Assembly (NCBI GenBank): GCA_013368325.1
Contig: JAACJK010000166.1
Coordinates: forward strand, 682,001-746,000
From: Ephemerocybe angulata
Taxonomy: Eukaryota > Basidiomycota > Agaricomycetes > Agaricales > Psathyrellaceae
Direction of reading: 5' to 3'
DNA length: 64,000 nt
The position numbers and the translations under genes were made by a program. The notes beneath the pieces were generated by a model, which worked only from the letters and a program-made list of their open reading frames with translations, was not told the origin of the DNA and ran no database searches. Each line of letters begins with the position of its first letter. The stretch's first letter is position 1. Shown one piece after another: positions 1 to 11,565 of the stretch.

Positions 1-1102
1 CTCTAGGAGGCGCCCTTTCTTACCTTCCAGGGCAGAAGTTGTCTCGGTGTACATGCCCCGGAGAGGACCACCCTGGACCTAAGCACAGCGACGGAACTTG
101 GGTCGGAAGATCAGCTCCAGAAATCGACGTCTTCGAGGCTCAGATATCTGGTAATCCACCTGTTGGTGGTGTGTCCCAGTCAGCACAATGGGCAGTGAGT
201 GATATATCACCCCGTCTTGCAGGGTTTCTCTGACGGACGTACTAGCCTTTTAACGCTCAGTACTCCTGGTTTAACACGTCTGAGAATATGATCATCCCCG
301 ATCCTGCCAAGACAATCTTCAACACATACACAGGAGGGGCTTTCCAGCAGGCGACCTCTTGTGTTACACAGACAAGTAAGCATCTCATTGGCATAAGGAT
401 CAAATGTGAATGATAACTTCCCTCTCTCGACCTCAGATCAGGGATGCTATGAACTGGGTCAAGGGTGCACTTCAGTCTACGGCTTCGAATACAAGCCTGG
501 TAAGCATCATTCCCTGCGATTATTCCGATGCTCACTGATTGCTCTAAGGATTCGACACCGCCGTACGTTTGATAAGTATTGTACTCGCTGAATTACTCTA
601 ATGTATGGAGTTGACAGTATATCTCTTGGATTGCGGACGCAAACCTAGCCTGGACACTGAAAGCTCATGGCATGGCAGCCGACAGCCGTGTCGAAATATC
701 ATCTCGGCCAGTTCCTGAAGAACCTCTGGTAAGCAACTCGCTTCAGCCCAGATACATAAGCTCATTCCTATCAAATCTGCAGTATATTATCATCAATTTA
801 GGAATATCCCAGAACTTCGGGGCCGTGGACTTTGACCACTTGACGTTCCCGACGACAATGAGAGTCGATTGGATTCGGGTGTACCAGCCCAAAAATGCCA
901 TCAACATAGGATGCAGCCCAAAGGGATACCCAACAGAGGAATACATTAACAAGTAGGCACACAGTATATCACGGTGGGCATGTCAGAATGTGCTGATTCG
1001 ACTCGCAGGAACATCGCTGCCTATATGAACCCCAACATGACGACCTGGACAGACGATTATGGGAAGCCATTCCCCAAGAACAAGTTCCTAGGGCATTGTT
1101 GA
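1..1102 (+). CDS. SKN1: Skn1/Kre6-family beta-1,6-glucan synthesis protein (3' part)
   Basis: The reading frame carries the C-terminal half of the GH16-like domain of Skn1/Kre6. These are type II membrane proteins of the ER/Golgi needed for cell-wall beta-1,6-glucan. Visible signatures are CTCPGEDHPGP, then GRSAPEIDVFEAQ (the acidic active-site region of GH16), then WIADANLAW, then TTMRVDWIRVYQP near the end. Exons read 31-194, 246-375 and 437-499, then further exons; the last intron is 953-1008 and the last exon ends GHC-stop at 1100-1102. The N-terminal cytoplasmic tail, the membrane anchor and the start lie before the window, so the gene is truncated only by the window edge. Skn1 and Kre6 are paralogues and this fragment cannot tell them apart. 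Confidence 0.92.
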
Positions 1103-1388
1103 ACAAGAACTTGAATACCCGCATACGTTATATGCTCTGTACAATCCTCAAGTAGACTTTTTTAGCCTAGATCACCATGTTCGTTACGAAGCATGTGGGC
1201 GCTTAACGCGCGCTTAATGGCATTATTGGGCCGGCTTTTGTATGCGCCTTTCAAGCAACAGGTTGGTCAGATCGTGATATGATATGCCCTCTCTGCCCGC
1301 TAAGTTTATAGGTATAGTATATATGCAATTTAACTCCGTAATGATCAACGCCGAACGCGAAAAATATCTGAAGAATCAGTAACTGTCT

Positions 1389-4300
1389 CTACAACGTAGG
1401 TGTCGGCGTAACTTGTCGACGATCATGAAGGTCCTGTAGTTTGTGCAGCGTCCGTTCCAATGTAAGTATGCCTCCCTCCGTCAACCGTGGGACCGCTAAC
1501 TCTTTATCCTCCGGCGAAGGCTCCGGGTTGCTCTTGCTGACCTCTATCAAATGCTTAGAATCTCGAAGAACCTTTTCCAGCCCGCCGTTAGTGTAGTAAA
1601 GCCATTCAATCTCTCTTTCAAGACCGCCAAGGGGAATCTCAAGTGCACGGCGGATGAAGCCGCGAGAAAGCACATATGCCTTTTCGCTGTATAAGCGGCT
1701 ACAGGATGTGAGTTCCAAATAAGCCTCTTAGTAGGTATAACAGCAAATTTAGACTGACCTATTGATGATCCCCTCCTCAGTACCTCTGAGTTTGTCATAT
1801 GCAGGCTCGCAGAACCACCTTTTGGAGGTATCAAACACCATGAGCATCAAATATTTGGGGCTAAGAATACGCGACTCACGGTTCTTTAACCAAAACCAGC
1901 CCTTGAATCGAAACAAACGCCTGGAGCAGAGAGGAACGTGCAGCACTCCATGTTTCACTTTGTTCTCCCGACCATGTGCCTAGAATAGAAAGGCAGACTT
2001 TCCCTTCTTCGTAAAGGTTCCTATATCAAAGACAAGCTTAACCTCCGACAAAGGAGATGTCAACAGCAGTGGAGGCTTACGGATTCACTGTAGATGCGCG
2101 CGTAAGTTATTACTCTCCACAATCTATGATCGTAACTTACCACGGCCATTTCCATTTGTCCAGCTCAGGAAATGAGCGATAGGAGGGCTTTGAGGGAAGT
2201 TAGAGTCAAGCATCCAGTCGATGACGAAAGGTGCGTCTTGATACGGCGTGTTCTCAGGGCCAATGATAAGGGATCGAAGCAAGTCTGCTCGGTCCTCGTA
2301 GGCTCTAACCACAATTGACTCTACCAGTTGAAAGAGGTGAGAAATAATCGAGGGAAGGCTATCTTGACGCTTACCTGGCAAGCTGCTAGCTAACGCACGG
2401 TACTCACGCTGAAGCCGTCCTAAAAAGGCCTTTGAAGGCTGAGAAGGAACCGAGGAATAGAAAGCATGGTCTACGGGTGCACTTGACAGAATTTCGAAAC
2501 GTTTCCAATCGTCTGAATCTTCAGGCAAAGGCATGGAAGTTGGTAGAACTGTTTCCTTGATCGAAAATGGCGGAGGCGATTCGGCGCTGGGAGTGGCGAG
2601 TTGCGGAGGCTCCAGCCCAGAAACATCAATGTTATCCTTAGGACTCCCTTCAAGTAATGCAGCCAACTCAGGAGGATCAATGTCCATGCTGAATCCGTCA
2701 GCGACAATGTCTTCTTCGCCTTCACCGTCTTCAACGTCCTCCCAGTCTTCTACATTTTCCACATCCCGCTGCCATTGGCCATCCTCACCCATGGCCCAGA
2801 CGGCGTCATAGTCGTCGTCGTATCCCTCTGATCCTTCATCGCTGCCCCAGGCTTCGTCCTCGAGTTGTTCCATTCCGTCGTACAGACGAGTAAGGCGCTC
2901 TAAGGAATAGTTTTTGACTGTCCAATCGGGATGTGTAACATCGACGGTGCCATCTAGTCTCAACTGGGATGTATAAGTTATACATTCGCAACAAACCATG
3001 TAAAACGTACCTCTGCGACTTCTCCAATCCAATGCAAGCTTTCATCGCCAGGCACTGGCCTTTTAATGCATGTGTCTCCACCTGAGCTTGCATCAGAAGC
3101 GACTTGATTACCGAGATCGCCCATGTCTTTCCTCCATCCGCAATAATGCCCATCATGGTAAGGAGTATCCCTAACCCATGGCTCCAGTTCTCCTATTCGC
3201 GGGACTCTGGGCTTCGTAGACCCATTGGTAGTTCCTTCTTTGTGAATGAAGACGAAATCACCCCGTCGCACACCAAACCCGTCGAGTACAGAACCAAGGT
3301 CACCTAATCCAGGATCACCGCTACCGTGATCCAGCTCTAGAACAGAGACGAGTTCATTTTCGTAGCTGGCTTCCAGTCGTAGGCTTGCGATGCGAGCGGC
3401 CGGGTTCGCCGTTTGGACGACGGCATATCTTTGTGCATCTTCCGTCTTCCAAAGTACATGGTCTCCTGGCCTGGGAACACTCATTAGTGACCAGGAATAG
3501 TCAGACGTGGATAATCCTCACCAACAGTCGTACTCATCTGGGCTGAGGTATGGAATGAGTTCTGTGGATCGGACCCTCTCGCGTATGCCGTCTTGCCAGA
3601 GGACGTCTAGTTCGGTGACAGTTTCTATTACGCTGAACGTTTGAACGTGTACAACGCCTGCGGGATCGCTCTCATTGCCATGCTCGGTTACAGGAAGAGA
3701 TTCTGCGTCCTTGAGGTAAACTCTGTCCCCAATTCGCATTTCTGAATCAGCTCTTCCTCTGACAACCGTCAATTTATCAAATTCCCGACATGTCCAGAAA
3801 CGCTGAGGTCTCTTCTTGTTGGCAACTTCTGAAGGTTCTAGCTTTGTAGTGTAAGCTGAAGGTTCGCCGGGCTAGCAGAGATCAATGAATTACCAATTGA
3901 TTCATGGCAAGCCATGCAATAGCATATACACTATGCTTCACGCCAATGACTCTGTCCCTCCTGCCTGTGTCGGCGACTGGAGAACCTCCCCAGAGCGACC
4001 TCCACGCCGACTGCATGCCGTGCTGCAAAGGAGCAGGCGGCAAGATGTCCTATCACAATGATGGGCAAAGGAAAGGAGCAGTGATATGTAGTGCTTACCG
4101 GGCCTTCATCTCCGACAGCAAGGCGAGAACCGAGTTCCGGGAGGCGGACAAGCCTTCCGCCCTCGACTTCGACAATTGATTCGTCAAAAACCTGGAGGGG
4201 ATAGTTAGCAATGAGCACTCCTTCAAAATGAGATTGGCGAATGCCTACTTCAATAATCTGTAGTCGGAAATGAGTTAGCATGTGTACAAGTGTTGAGTGA

Positions 4301-4875
4301 ACGGAACGCGCCTGGCCGACCCAATCATCGTACACAATGTAATCCCCAATGTCTGCGTCTGGCTTGTCGAGCAAGTCTGCTGTCGTTTTCCAGCCGTCGA
4401 CCACCTCTCCGCTTATTACGTGGGCCAATCGGCCGCGAACATGTACAGCAGTTACCACCCCGGATCGCATATCGTCGACGGACCTCTTGCAGAAGTCCCC
4501 GGGCTGCATACACCGGTCGACGAGCTTGAGTTTGGACTCGTCCAGGATTTCATTTCCAGCGCTATGAGTGATGTATGACACCCCGACTTCGCCTTGCTTC
4601 AGGGGGCGCAGCAGGGGATCCGCCATGCTGTCTTGGGGTGGAATGTCCTCTGGATCATGCCAGCATCTCTGGGTAGATAATGAATGAAGAGTAGGGGAGA
4701 CTGTCAAGAGGACATACCAAAATGACACCATATGTACCCTTTGAATCCAGCTTTTGAACGATATCGTTCTGGTAGAGCTGAATAGGTTTCCCTCAGTCCG
4801 TCAGCAGTCACACATGCAAGTCCAATAGGTAAATCTGACCCTTTTCGAAGGCTGTTTTATCGGATCTGAAGGCAT
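1389..4875 (-). CDS. UBE2O: UBE2O-like (E3-independent) ubiquitin-conjugating enzyme
   Basis: This is a large E2 of the UBE2O/E2-230K class, about 1,000 residues in many exons. The N-terminal part has repeated SH3/Tudor-like beta segments (for example [10 protein letters not shown] and [10 protein letters not shown]), as in UBE2O. A very acidic linker follows, and the UBC fold sits at the C-terminus. In the UBC part I read [17 protein letters not shown], then [20 protein letters not shown], then [13 protein letters not shown] with the catalytic cysteine codon at 1993-1995. The helical [13 protein letters not shown] tail comes next. The start chosen is the ATG at 4873-4875: a short exon ([12 protein letters not shown]) spliced to [20 protein letters not shown]. 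In animals UBE2O ubiquitinates orphan and basic proteins; the same role here is inferred. It shares a 193-bp divergent promoter with the F-box-like gene. Confidence 0.9.
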
Positions 4876-5068
4876 TTTGAAGTCTTACTATCAGCGAGTT
4901 GTAGGAGCAGACCAATGTAGTGGACGAAAACAGCCATTTACGCTGTTGCGTTCTATGGTTTTTAGGAAAGCTGCAATTGATAATGATGGGAGATGCGTCA
5001 TGTGCGAATTGATTTGGATTTGCCGGTGCATCATTGCAAGCTCTTGGTCTATCTTGCCTCCAACCAGC

Positions 5069-6934
5069 ATGTCTCTTTCACCGCTCTTTCAAATTCCCCC
5101 AGAGATCCTGCTTGATTGCATAGAACTCCTGGACTATAAGTCTTTACTTACCTGTAGGCAGGTTAGTGCGCTTTGCGCGGCTTTGAATGAAACATCATAC
5201 TCACAACTCTGATCAAAGGTCTGCCGCCAGCTGCGAAATCTAGTAGATGAAGATGCAGCTTGCCAATACACGCTCGATCTATACACAGCGGGCCTGGAAG
5301 ATGGGCCCTCTTTTAGTGGGACACTCTCAGACCGATTCGCCGCCTTGAATCAATATAGAGAAGGTTGGGACCAGTTGAAATGGCGCGACGCTCAGATGGA
5401 CGTGCCAATGAAACAGGGTGGCTTGTGGGAACTCTACGGTGGGGTTTTGGCCCAGCAAACACAGACGAAGACGTTCGAATTCACCCGTCTACCTGGTATT
5501 TCTCGCGGAATAGCGTCAAATACCTGGAGTCTCGAAAAGCAGCGGTATAAAGTTCGCGACTTCGGTATGGATCCTTCTCAAGATCTCCTGGTGCTTTTGG
5601 AGAAACCTGGATTGTGCGTACAACCGCCCAGGTCCTGTATCCAAACTCACTTACACTCTCGCCTTTTGCCCTTGCAGAGATGGGTACTCGCATGATTGGG
5701 TCCACCGCGCACATTTTCTGTCGCTGGAAAAAAATCCTGGGGCTCCTCATCCCCTGGCCAAAGGCGGACCTGTTATATCGCATGCTCAAAACTTCATGGA
5801 TCCCGAAATGTCATACACAATCCAAGTGTCTGGAAATCTCGTAGGAATCCTGATCCACACAATCCAAGCCGGGGAGAATGAGTTCCTCGTATGGGATTGG
5901 AAATCTGGAGAACGCAAGCTGGTAGGTGTATACTAGGACTTGAGTCAATCACCGAGATGCCTTACTGAACTTGTGGCAACAGTACCTTACGGGCGACGAA
6001 ATACGTGCTTTCACTTTTCTCTCCGACCAGCATGTCCTTCTGTGTGTCTTGGATCTATTCCCCGTTGAAGACGAAGACGTCGAGCCCACTTTGGTTGTCG
6101 TGGATATTCAACGGTCTGGAGCGGGGGAACCGGAGAACATCCTCAGGCTAGACGAGTGCATCGTTCTCCACTGCCCTCCGTTCCAAGATACTGTCGGGAT
6201 AGCTTCCTTCGGAATTCGTGCCGACCCATCTCCGACGTGGAGGCCCGACGAGAAGTCATCGATTCCCTTCCATCTTGCAAGGGACAACCGGCTCTATGTG
6301 GTTACGCTTTGGATCCAGGTGCAAAACAACGCACTTCCTCTATGGGTCAACCTCTTCATCCCCTCAAGTACGTTCATGTCAGTGGTCAAGTCAACTCCCA
6401 AAGACGCATCGGGTCCGCACTCGGTATCCTGGGAGGCCTGGGGTCAAGAAGGTTCGCGATTGATGATATCCGACCTGCCTCAATCGCATACCTGGGTCTG
6501 TTATGTGTACGGCACGAGATACATTGCACTTGAACCTCATCAGAAGGGGAATGAGAAGGTTTGGTGTCGTGTCTACGATTTTAATGACCTTCCAATACGC
6601 CGCGGTCAATTGAACGTTAAACCGGAGAATGTCATCGAGAAGGACTCCGAGATGGTCAGCCCAAGGGTTTCGGCAGAGGTCGTGTATCAAACTGGGCCAA
6701 TCACACTCAAGAGTGGCAAGATTTTCAAGGACGATGTCACAAGTACTTTGCCATTCCGGTGGAAATCAGTCGAATTGGACATTTTGGCATCGGAGCGGAA
6801 GTGTGCGATCATGTGCAGTGAGGACAACATCATAATTGTCAATGTGAGTAGCGCTTCTTTTTCATATATAGCTCACAGCGCTTATTCATATCGAGAAGGC
6901 CCACACAAGGAAGTATCAAATCCTGACCTTTTAA
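5069..6934 (+). CDS. F-box-like protein, basidiomycete type
   Basis: The N-terminus has an F-box-like motif (LFQIPPEILLDCIELLDYKSLLTCRQVCRQL, split by an intron after CRQ). A long beta-rich region follows, without recognisable WD or LRR repeats, of the kind seen in the large F-box families of Agaricomycetes. Such proteins usually act as substrate adaptors in SCF ubiquitin ligases. The start is the ATG at 5069. The last clear exon is 5971-6843; a 3' exon after a GT-AG intron ends at the TAA at 6932-6934, but this short tail is the weakest part of the model. Substrate unknown. It lies head-to-head with the UBE2O-like gene, which is suggestive but not evidence of a shared pathway. Confidence 0.72.
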
Positions 6935-7517
6935 CACCATCGCTATAATTGCGCTAGTCCACTTCCAGGTATGTGGTTCCAGAGCTAAGGTTCGCCTATT
7001 GCACTGGCTGAACTGCATTCCACAGCATGGGTGTTAAACACGTGGTGGGGAGCAACGCATTGCTGATGCAGTCTAGATCCTAGATGAGAGACTGCTCCTG
7101 GCGACGCGGAAAAAAGATTTGTGGGAGTTCGCAAGGGCGCCTAGTTCTCCCTGACACGATTCCCAGCACATTTGCCGAGACGCTGGCTCTAAGAATGACC
7201 TCTCTGCGAGGTATTTTGGCTGAAATGTAGATATTTACGCTTATAGCTCACCAATGGGATAAATGTCTACGTCTTGGGGTCGAGAGAGTCAAAACAAGAA
7301 AGTTTCTGCGTGGATTTGGCGGGAGGAAGACAGGACAGATGCGGAGATGATCGGTCGGCATGGATTGCCGGGGAGATCTTATCTGATAACCCGTCAATCA
7401 GACGCCATTTCGATTTTTCAGGATCACAGCAGCGCTTTGCTTAAAACCCCCTCGCTCGCCTCACTCCATGACTCTAGAAAGCCCCTGCCTTGCCTTCCCC
7501 TTCTCCCCTGCGACATC
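6935..7517. other. Intergenic region with 5' leader of NAGS
   Basis: No gene is supported here. A reading frame open from 7263 has no coding character upstream of its internal ATG at 7518. Pyrimidine-rich sequence around 7430-7517 looks like a fungal transcription start region. A short upstream ORF begins at the ATG at 7468 (17 codons) and overlaps the ATG at 7518. Confidence 0.5.
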
Positions 7518-7592
7518 ATGATTCCGAAGCCCTCTTTGACCAAGGCCCGTTCACAGACTTTCAAGGCCTTCTACGCTGTTCGTAACCCTTAA
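7518..7592 (+). other. 24-codon ORF / presequence exon before NAGS
   Basis: ATG at 7518 to TAA at 7590-7592. Twenty codons of it (7518-7577) form the proposed presequence exon of NAGS. If the intron 7578-7748 is retained, the same stretch becomes a closed 24-codon upstream ORF ending in AVRNP. Confidence 0.6.
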
Positions 7593-9482
7593 CAGCATCC
7601 ACCTCTGAGAACGTGCTGAGCGCCCTTCTAGACGATACGTAGCCTTAGAAATAGACCGACAGAGGCCCCAGCAGACTTTACACCACCGGAGGAGAATGTT
7701 TGTACCTGATTTGTATCTCTTTCTCAATGCCTGCTGAGGATCATGCAGGACTTTATTCTGTCAATCCTGCGATCAAACCCCTCCTTGCGGGATACACGTT
7801 CCTACCTTGCGTCGTTCGGAGCCCTCCCCAATAAACCGCAAGCGAAGTCTGCGACTCCCCCACATGTTCCTGAGATCGTCATACCCCCACCAGTGCACAA
7901 AACTTCGACATCACTGCCCAAAATCAGCGACAAGCAGCAACAAGTGCAACCCAGTCCCGTAATCACTTCGATTCTCAACCCCGTCTACAGGCGGACAGCC
8001 CTTGTAAAGGTCCACGGCCCCTTCACGGACGTACAGCTGGACAGCATCACCCGTGGTCTGGTCTACCTGGAGAAACTCGGACTGGTGAGCGTGATCGTTG
8101 TCGAGAACGATGATCGAGTCATAGGCGAGCCGGACAAACGCAGCCGTATCATGGACGAGGTCATGCGGGTCGTTACTAGCTTGGAGCGACATGGTGCCCG
8201 TGCTCGTCCTGTGGTCGGCCCTGTGGCCAGGCTCGGCCCCAAGCCTGGAGGAGATGAGTTCAGTTCCGACCCCAAGTGCGACCCTCCGGAAACCCACGCC
8301 TACCCCCACGACCTGGTTCCCATCCGCTCATCCCTCCGCGCCGGGGAGATCCCTGTTGTTGCTCCCCTCGCATTGGACTCGTTCTGTCGCTCAGTCCGTG
8401 TCGATGCCAACGACCTCATCGCGGGCCTTGCATCCAGCATGATGGAAGCCGCAGCGCATGACCACAACCACTCGGCGCGCTCCGAACACGAAGACGGAAC
8501 TACGGACCCCAACGCTATCGATCTCACTCCCCTTCGACTCATGATCATCAACCAGCACGGAGGCGTCCCTTCATACGCACGTTCTGGATATCCTCATCTC
8601 CTCATCAATCTCAACCAAGAATACGAGCATATCCAGGAAACTTTCGATCCGAAATGGAAGTCGTCACACCCTACGGCGCTCTCGGACCTGGCTTTAGCGC
8701 GCACCTGTCTAAACTACATGCCTCCTGCCTCATCGGCCATTATGGTCTCTCACAAGTCCCCGAGTTCGCTTATCGGAAACCTAATCACCAACAAGCCCGC
8801 AGTCAGCTCCAGCCTTCCTCATGCGCTTCTCCAAGGAAATCTGAGGCTTACTCCCCATACTCCTACCCTCTTGCGTCGTGGTCTTCCCATTCAAGTCATT
8901 CGATCCCTCGCAGACCTCGACAAAGAAAAGATGACGGCACTCCTGGAGCAATCCTTTGGTCGCACGCTGAACCAGGACGCTTTCTACAAGCGCCTGGAGA
9001 AGTCCCTCGATTTCGTGATCATCGTGGGCGACTACGCCGGAACTGCGATCGTGACGAACGAAGGTCGTCCTGACTCGAAAGAAGCGCCCATATCGTATCT
9101 CGACAAATTTGCCGTTCTCCCGAGTCATCAAGGAGACGGGACCGTCGATTTCCTCTGGGTTGCACTGCACGACGAGTCATATGGTCTGGGACACCCTTTC
9201 TCTGCCAATCCCAACGGAGGAAAGGGGGGGATGGGCGAAGGGCGAGACTTGGTGTGGCGGAGCAGGTCGAACAATCCTGTGAACAAGTGGTACTTTGAGC
9301 GCAGCACGGGCCACATGCGGATGGGAGAGTGGGTTCTCTTTTGGTCAGATGCTGAGAAGCATTTGAAGATTGAGCAGGGACGTCGGGGGAGTGAGGCCTT
9401 ATCGTACATTGAGGACTGGGAGCACGGGCGGCTTGCTAGATGGGCCGACGAGATCCCGAAAATCCCTTCGGCTTGGAAATGA
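7518..9482 (+). CDS. ARG2: Mitochondrial N-acetylglutamate synthase (Arg2 type)
   Basis: It makes N-acetylglutamate from acetyl-CoA and glutamate, the first step of arginine synthesis in the mitochondrial matrix. The long exon matches fungal Arg2 throughout. Near the start it reads DFILSILRSNPSLRDTRSYL (yeast has NLILSVLNTT...KDYL); then an amino-acid-kinase-like region with NQHGGVPSYARSGYPHLLINL; and at the C-terminus the GNAT/NAT domain with YLDKFAVLPSHQG and RSRSNNPVNKWYFERS. The long frame could start at the ATG at 7743, but that leaves no targeting sequence. A better model joins 7518-7577 to 7749-9482. It adds MIPKPSLTKARSQTFKAFYA, which is basic, hydroxylated and free of acidic residues, as in a mitochondrial presequence. 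The donor is GTTCGT, used elsewhere in this window. Family identity is certain; the start is probable. Confidence 0.9.
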
Positions 9483-9664
9483 TGTGAAAGGGAAATATAG
9501 AGGGGGCGTTTGCCTACTTTCCTATCTATTCTTTTTTCTTGGATGTTCTCGTGTTACCGATGTTGCCACGATATTAGTATATATACCATCCACAGCAGGT
9601 GTCTAATGACACCATCTAATCCAACACAGAAGAATGTAAAATAGCTGTACCCTTAACCAGTAGA

Positions 9665-11167
9665 TCAGAACAGTCCGTCAAGGACTTTGCGAGATGCCTC
9701 GACACCGAGCTACATGGCGTACAATTAATTAATATGGAACTGAAGGTCAGAGGTAAAGGACTCACGAATGTGGCGGCGTTGGCAGGGAAAGCCTAGAATA
9801 GTTCCGTCAGTCTAGAATCATAAGTTTAAAACGTCGTTCGAAACTTACCCTGGCCATGGCGGGTCCGAAGCCCTTCCAGAGGGCAGCAACACCATCTGCC
9901 GCGATAGTCTTGCGCATACAGTCCAATATGCCGGAGTAGGTCCCGTTAGGTGCAGATTGCAGTCTTGACTTCAAGACCTAGAATTCGATATGATGAGTGA
10001 GCGAGCGATGGCGCATAATTCTCGGGCAAGAAGACATACATCTGGGGGAATAGCGATAGCCCACATCGCGACACCCGCTGTACCTCCGGCGATGATGATA
10101 GCTTGGAGGTTGAGGTCAGCAGGGGAAGATCCAGCAGGGGTAAGAGCCTTCTTGGTCACTTCGTAGGCAGCGAAGTATCTGCAAGTCGGGAAAGTGATGG
10201 TATGATCATGGCGACATAGGAAGGCGAACGAGGAGGGAAGGTGTCAATAAAGCTGCTAAATCGGGACGAACGGGAAGGAGTGACATACGCAGCGCTTCCT
10301 GGGCCATCCCGGGCGAGGGTCGCGCCCGTTCCACGGAAAATGCTCCGGATACCGCCTTCCTTGTACAGATGCTTCAGGACATCAGTGACACCCTTATACT
10401 TAGCCTCGGATCCTGCCTGGCCCTGGACCTGAAGGCAAGCTATGTTTAGCACCCGCGTATGATCGGAGACTATGGATCAAGTACCTGGAGGAGAACTTTG
10501 GCGCGTTCGACGGGTGCGGTGACGAGGGTGGTTGGGACGGCAGAGAGGAAACCGGCGAGTGCGAGCTCGGGTATCGAAAGCGCGGAGGACTTGCGGTCGG
10601 GGGTTGCTGAGAAGATTAGCTGCTTAGAAGCATCGTAGGCCTATTGAAGATTGGTTGAATACAATCGCAATATGTGCGGGTAGTAAATGGTCGTACCCAG
10701 AACGAGACGGCAAAGATTGGTGTGACTCCGAGCAGAGGAGGGACAATTCCTCGGTACAACCTGCACAAGTAAGGTATGAATCGGGGCTTATAGGGAAGGG
10801 ATTCATCCAGACGCACCCCTTGACACCGTCCTTCGCCACTGTCTTCTTAACACAGTCGATCGCACCAGTGTACGCTCCGGGAGACGCGGTTTGCAATCGT
10901 GTCTTCGTCAAGTCGAACGGGTGACCTGTTTGTACCGGACACGTCCCGTCAGGAGAGATCGCTGGTACAAGAGAGGTTATGCTCACCGACAACGACAGCG
11001 CAGACACCTCCGAATCCACCAGCGATGAAGGACTTGACGTTCTCTGCCGCGGACGACCCGCTGGCTTTGGGCTTGGTTTCGTCGCTGCTCTGAAGGATCC
11101 GTCACAGGACCATCGGTCAGTGGAACTGAGTTTTCTGTAGAGATTTGTATAAGGGTCAACTGACCAT
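9665..11167 (-). CDS. CRC1: Mitochondrial carnitine/acyl-carnitine carrier
   Basis: This SLC25 carrier exchanges acyl-carnitines and carnitine across the inner mitochondrial membrane, feeding fatty-acid or acetyl units into the matrix. It has three mitochondrial carrier repeats. The first begins SFIAGGFGGVCAVVVGHPFD, with the PxD signature HPFDLTKTRLQ. GVTPIFAVSFW and APVERAKVLLQVQ follow, then FRGTGATLARDGPGSAAYF, and the C-terminus has FPANAATFLGVE. These blocks are close to yeast Crc1. The start is the ATG at 11165-11167, an exon holding only the initiator codon; splicing then gives SSDETKPKAS. The stop is at 9665-9667. At least seven exons. It is convergent with NAGS, with 182 bp between stops. 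Confidence 0.93.
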
Positions 11168-11565
11168 CTCGTCGTCGGGAGTGGTCGAAGGTTACGGGGT
11201 CGGAGGAAGGTGAGGAATTTGGACTTTTAGTATCTACATGACATCTTGATGTTACTTTTCAAGGAGCTGGGCATGGGCCGGCAGAACGCGGATTTCACAT
11301 GCCAAAGCCCCTTCAGAGCTTCCCCATGGCACACGACTCGCTAATCCGGCAAAGACTTCAAACAGGGCTATCTAGTCGAATTCCATTCAAAAACCGGTAG
11401 GTAATAGTTACAAAATATAATACACAGATAAGATAACATGTCTCCTTCAACGTTCAACGTTCAACTGCAATGTCAAGAAAATGGGGTTCGAATAATAGGA
11501 GTGGAATGCCTGAACGATCTATAGTGGTAGTCATAATAAGTCAAGAGAAAGCTCTATTCCGGCCC
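11168..11565. other. Intergenic: CRC1 promoter and FAS1-gene 3' flank
   Basis: Both neighbours are transcribed leftward, so this holds the CRC1 upstream region and the 3' flank of the FAS1 gene. I see no gene, repeat or clear motif. Confidence 0.4.

Noticed and set aside
7263..7517. Open frame continuous with the 24-codon ORF before NAGS
   Set aside because: The N-terminal part lacks coding character and runs through the likely promoter; only the part from the ATG at 7518 looks meaningful.
7518..7592. Arginine attenuator peptide
   Set aside because: The attenuator peptide family belongs to the carbamoyl-phosphate synthetase small-subunit gene and has a SQDYLSDHLWRALN-like core. This 24-codon ORF shows no such core.
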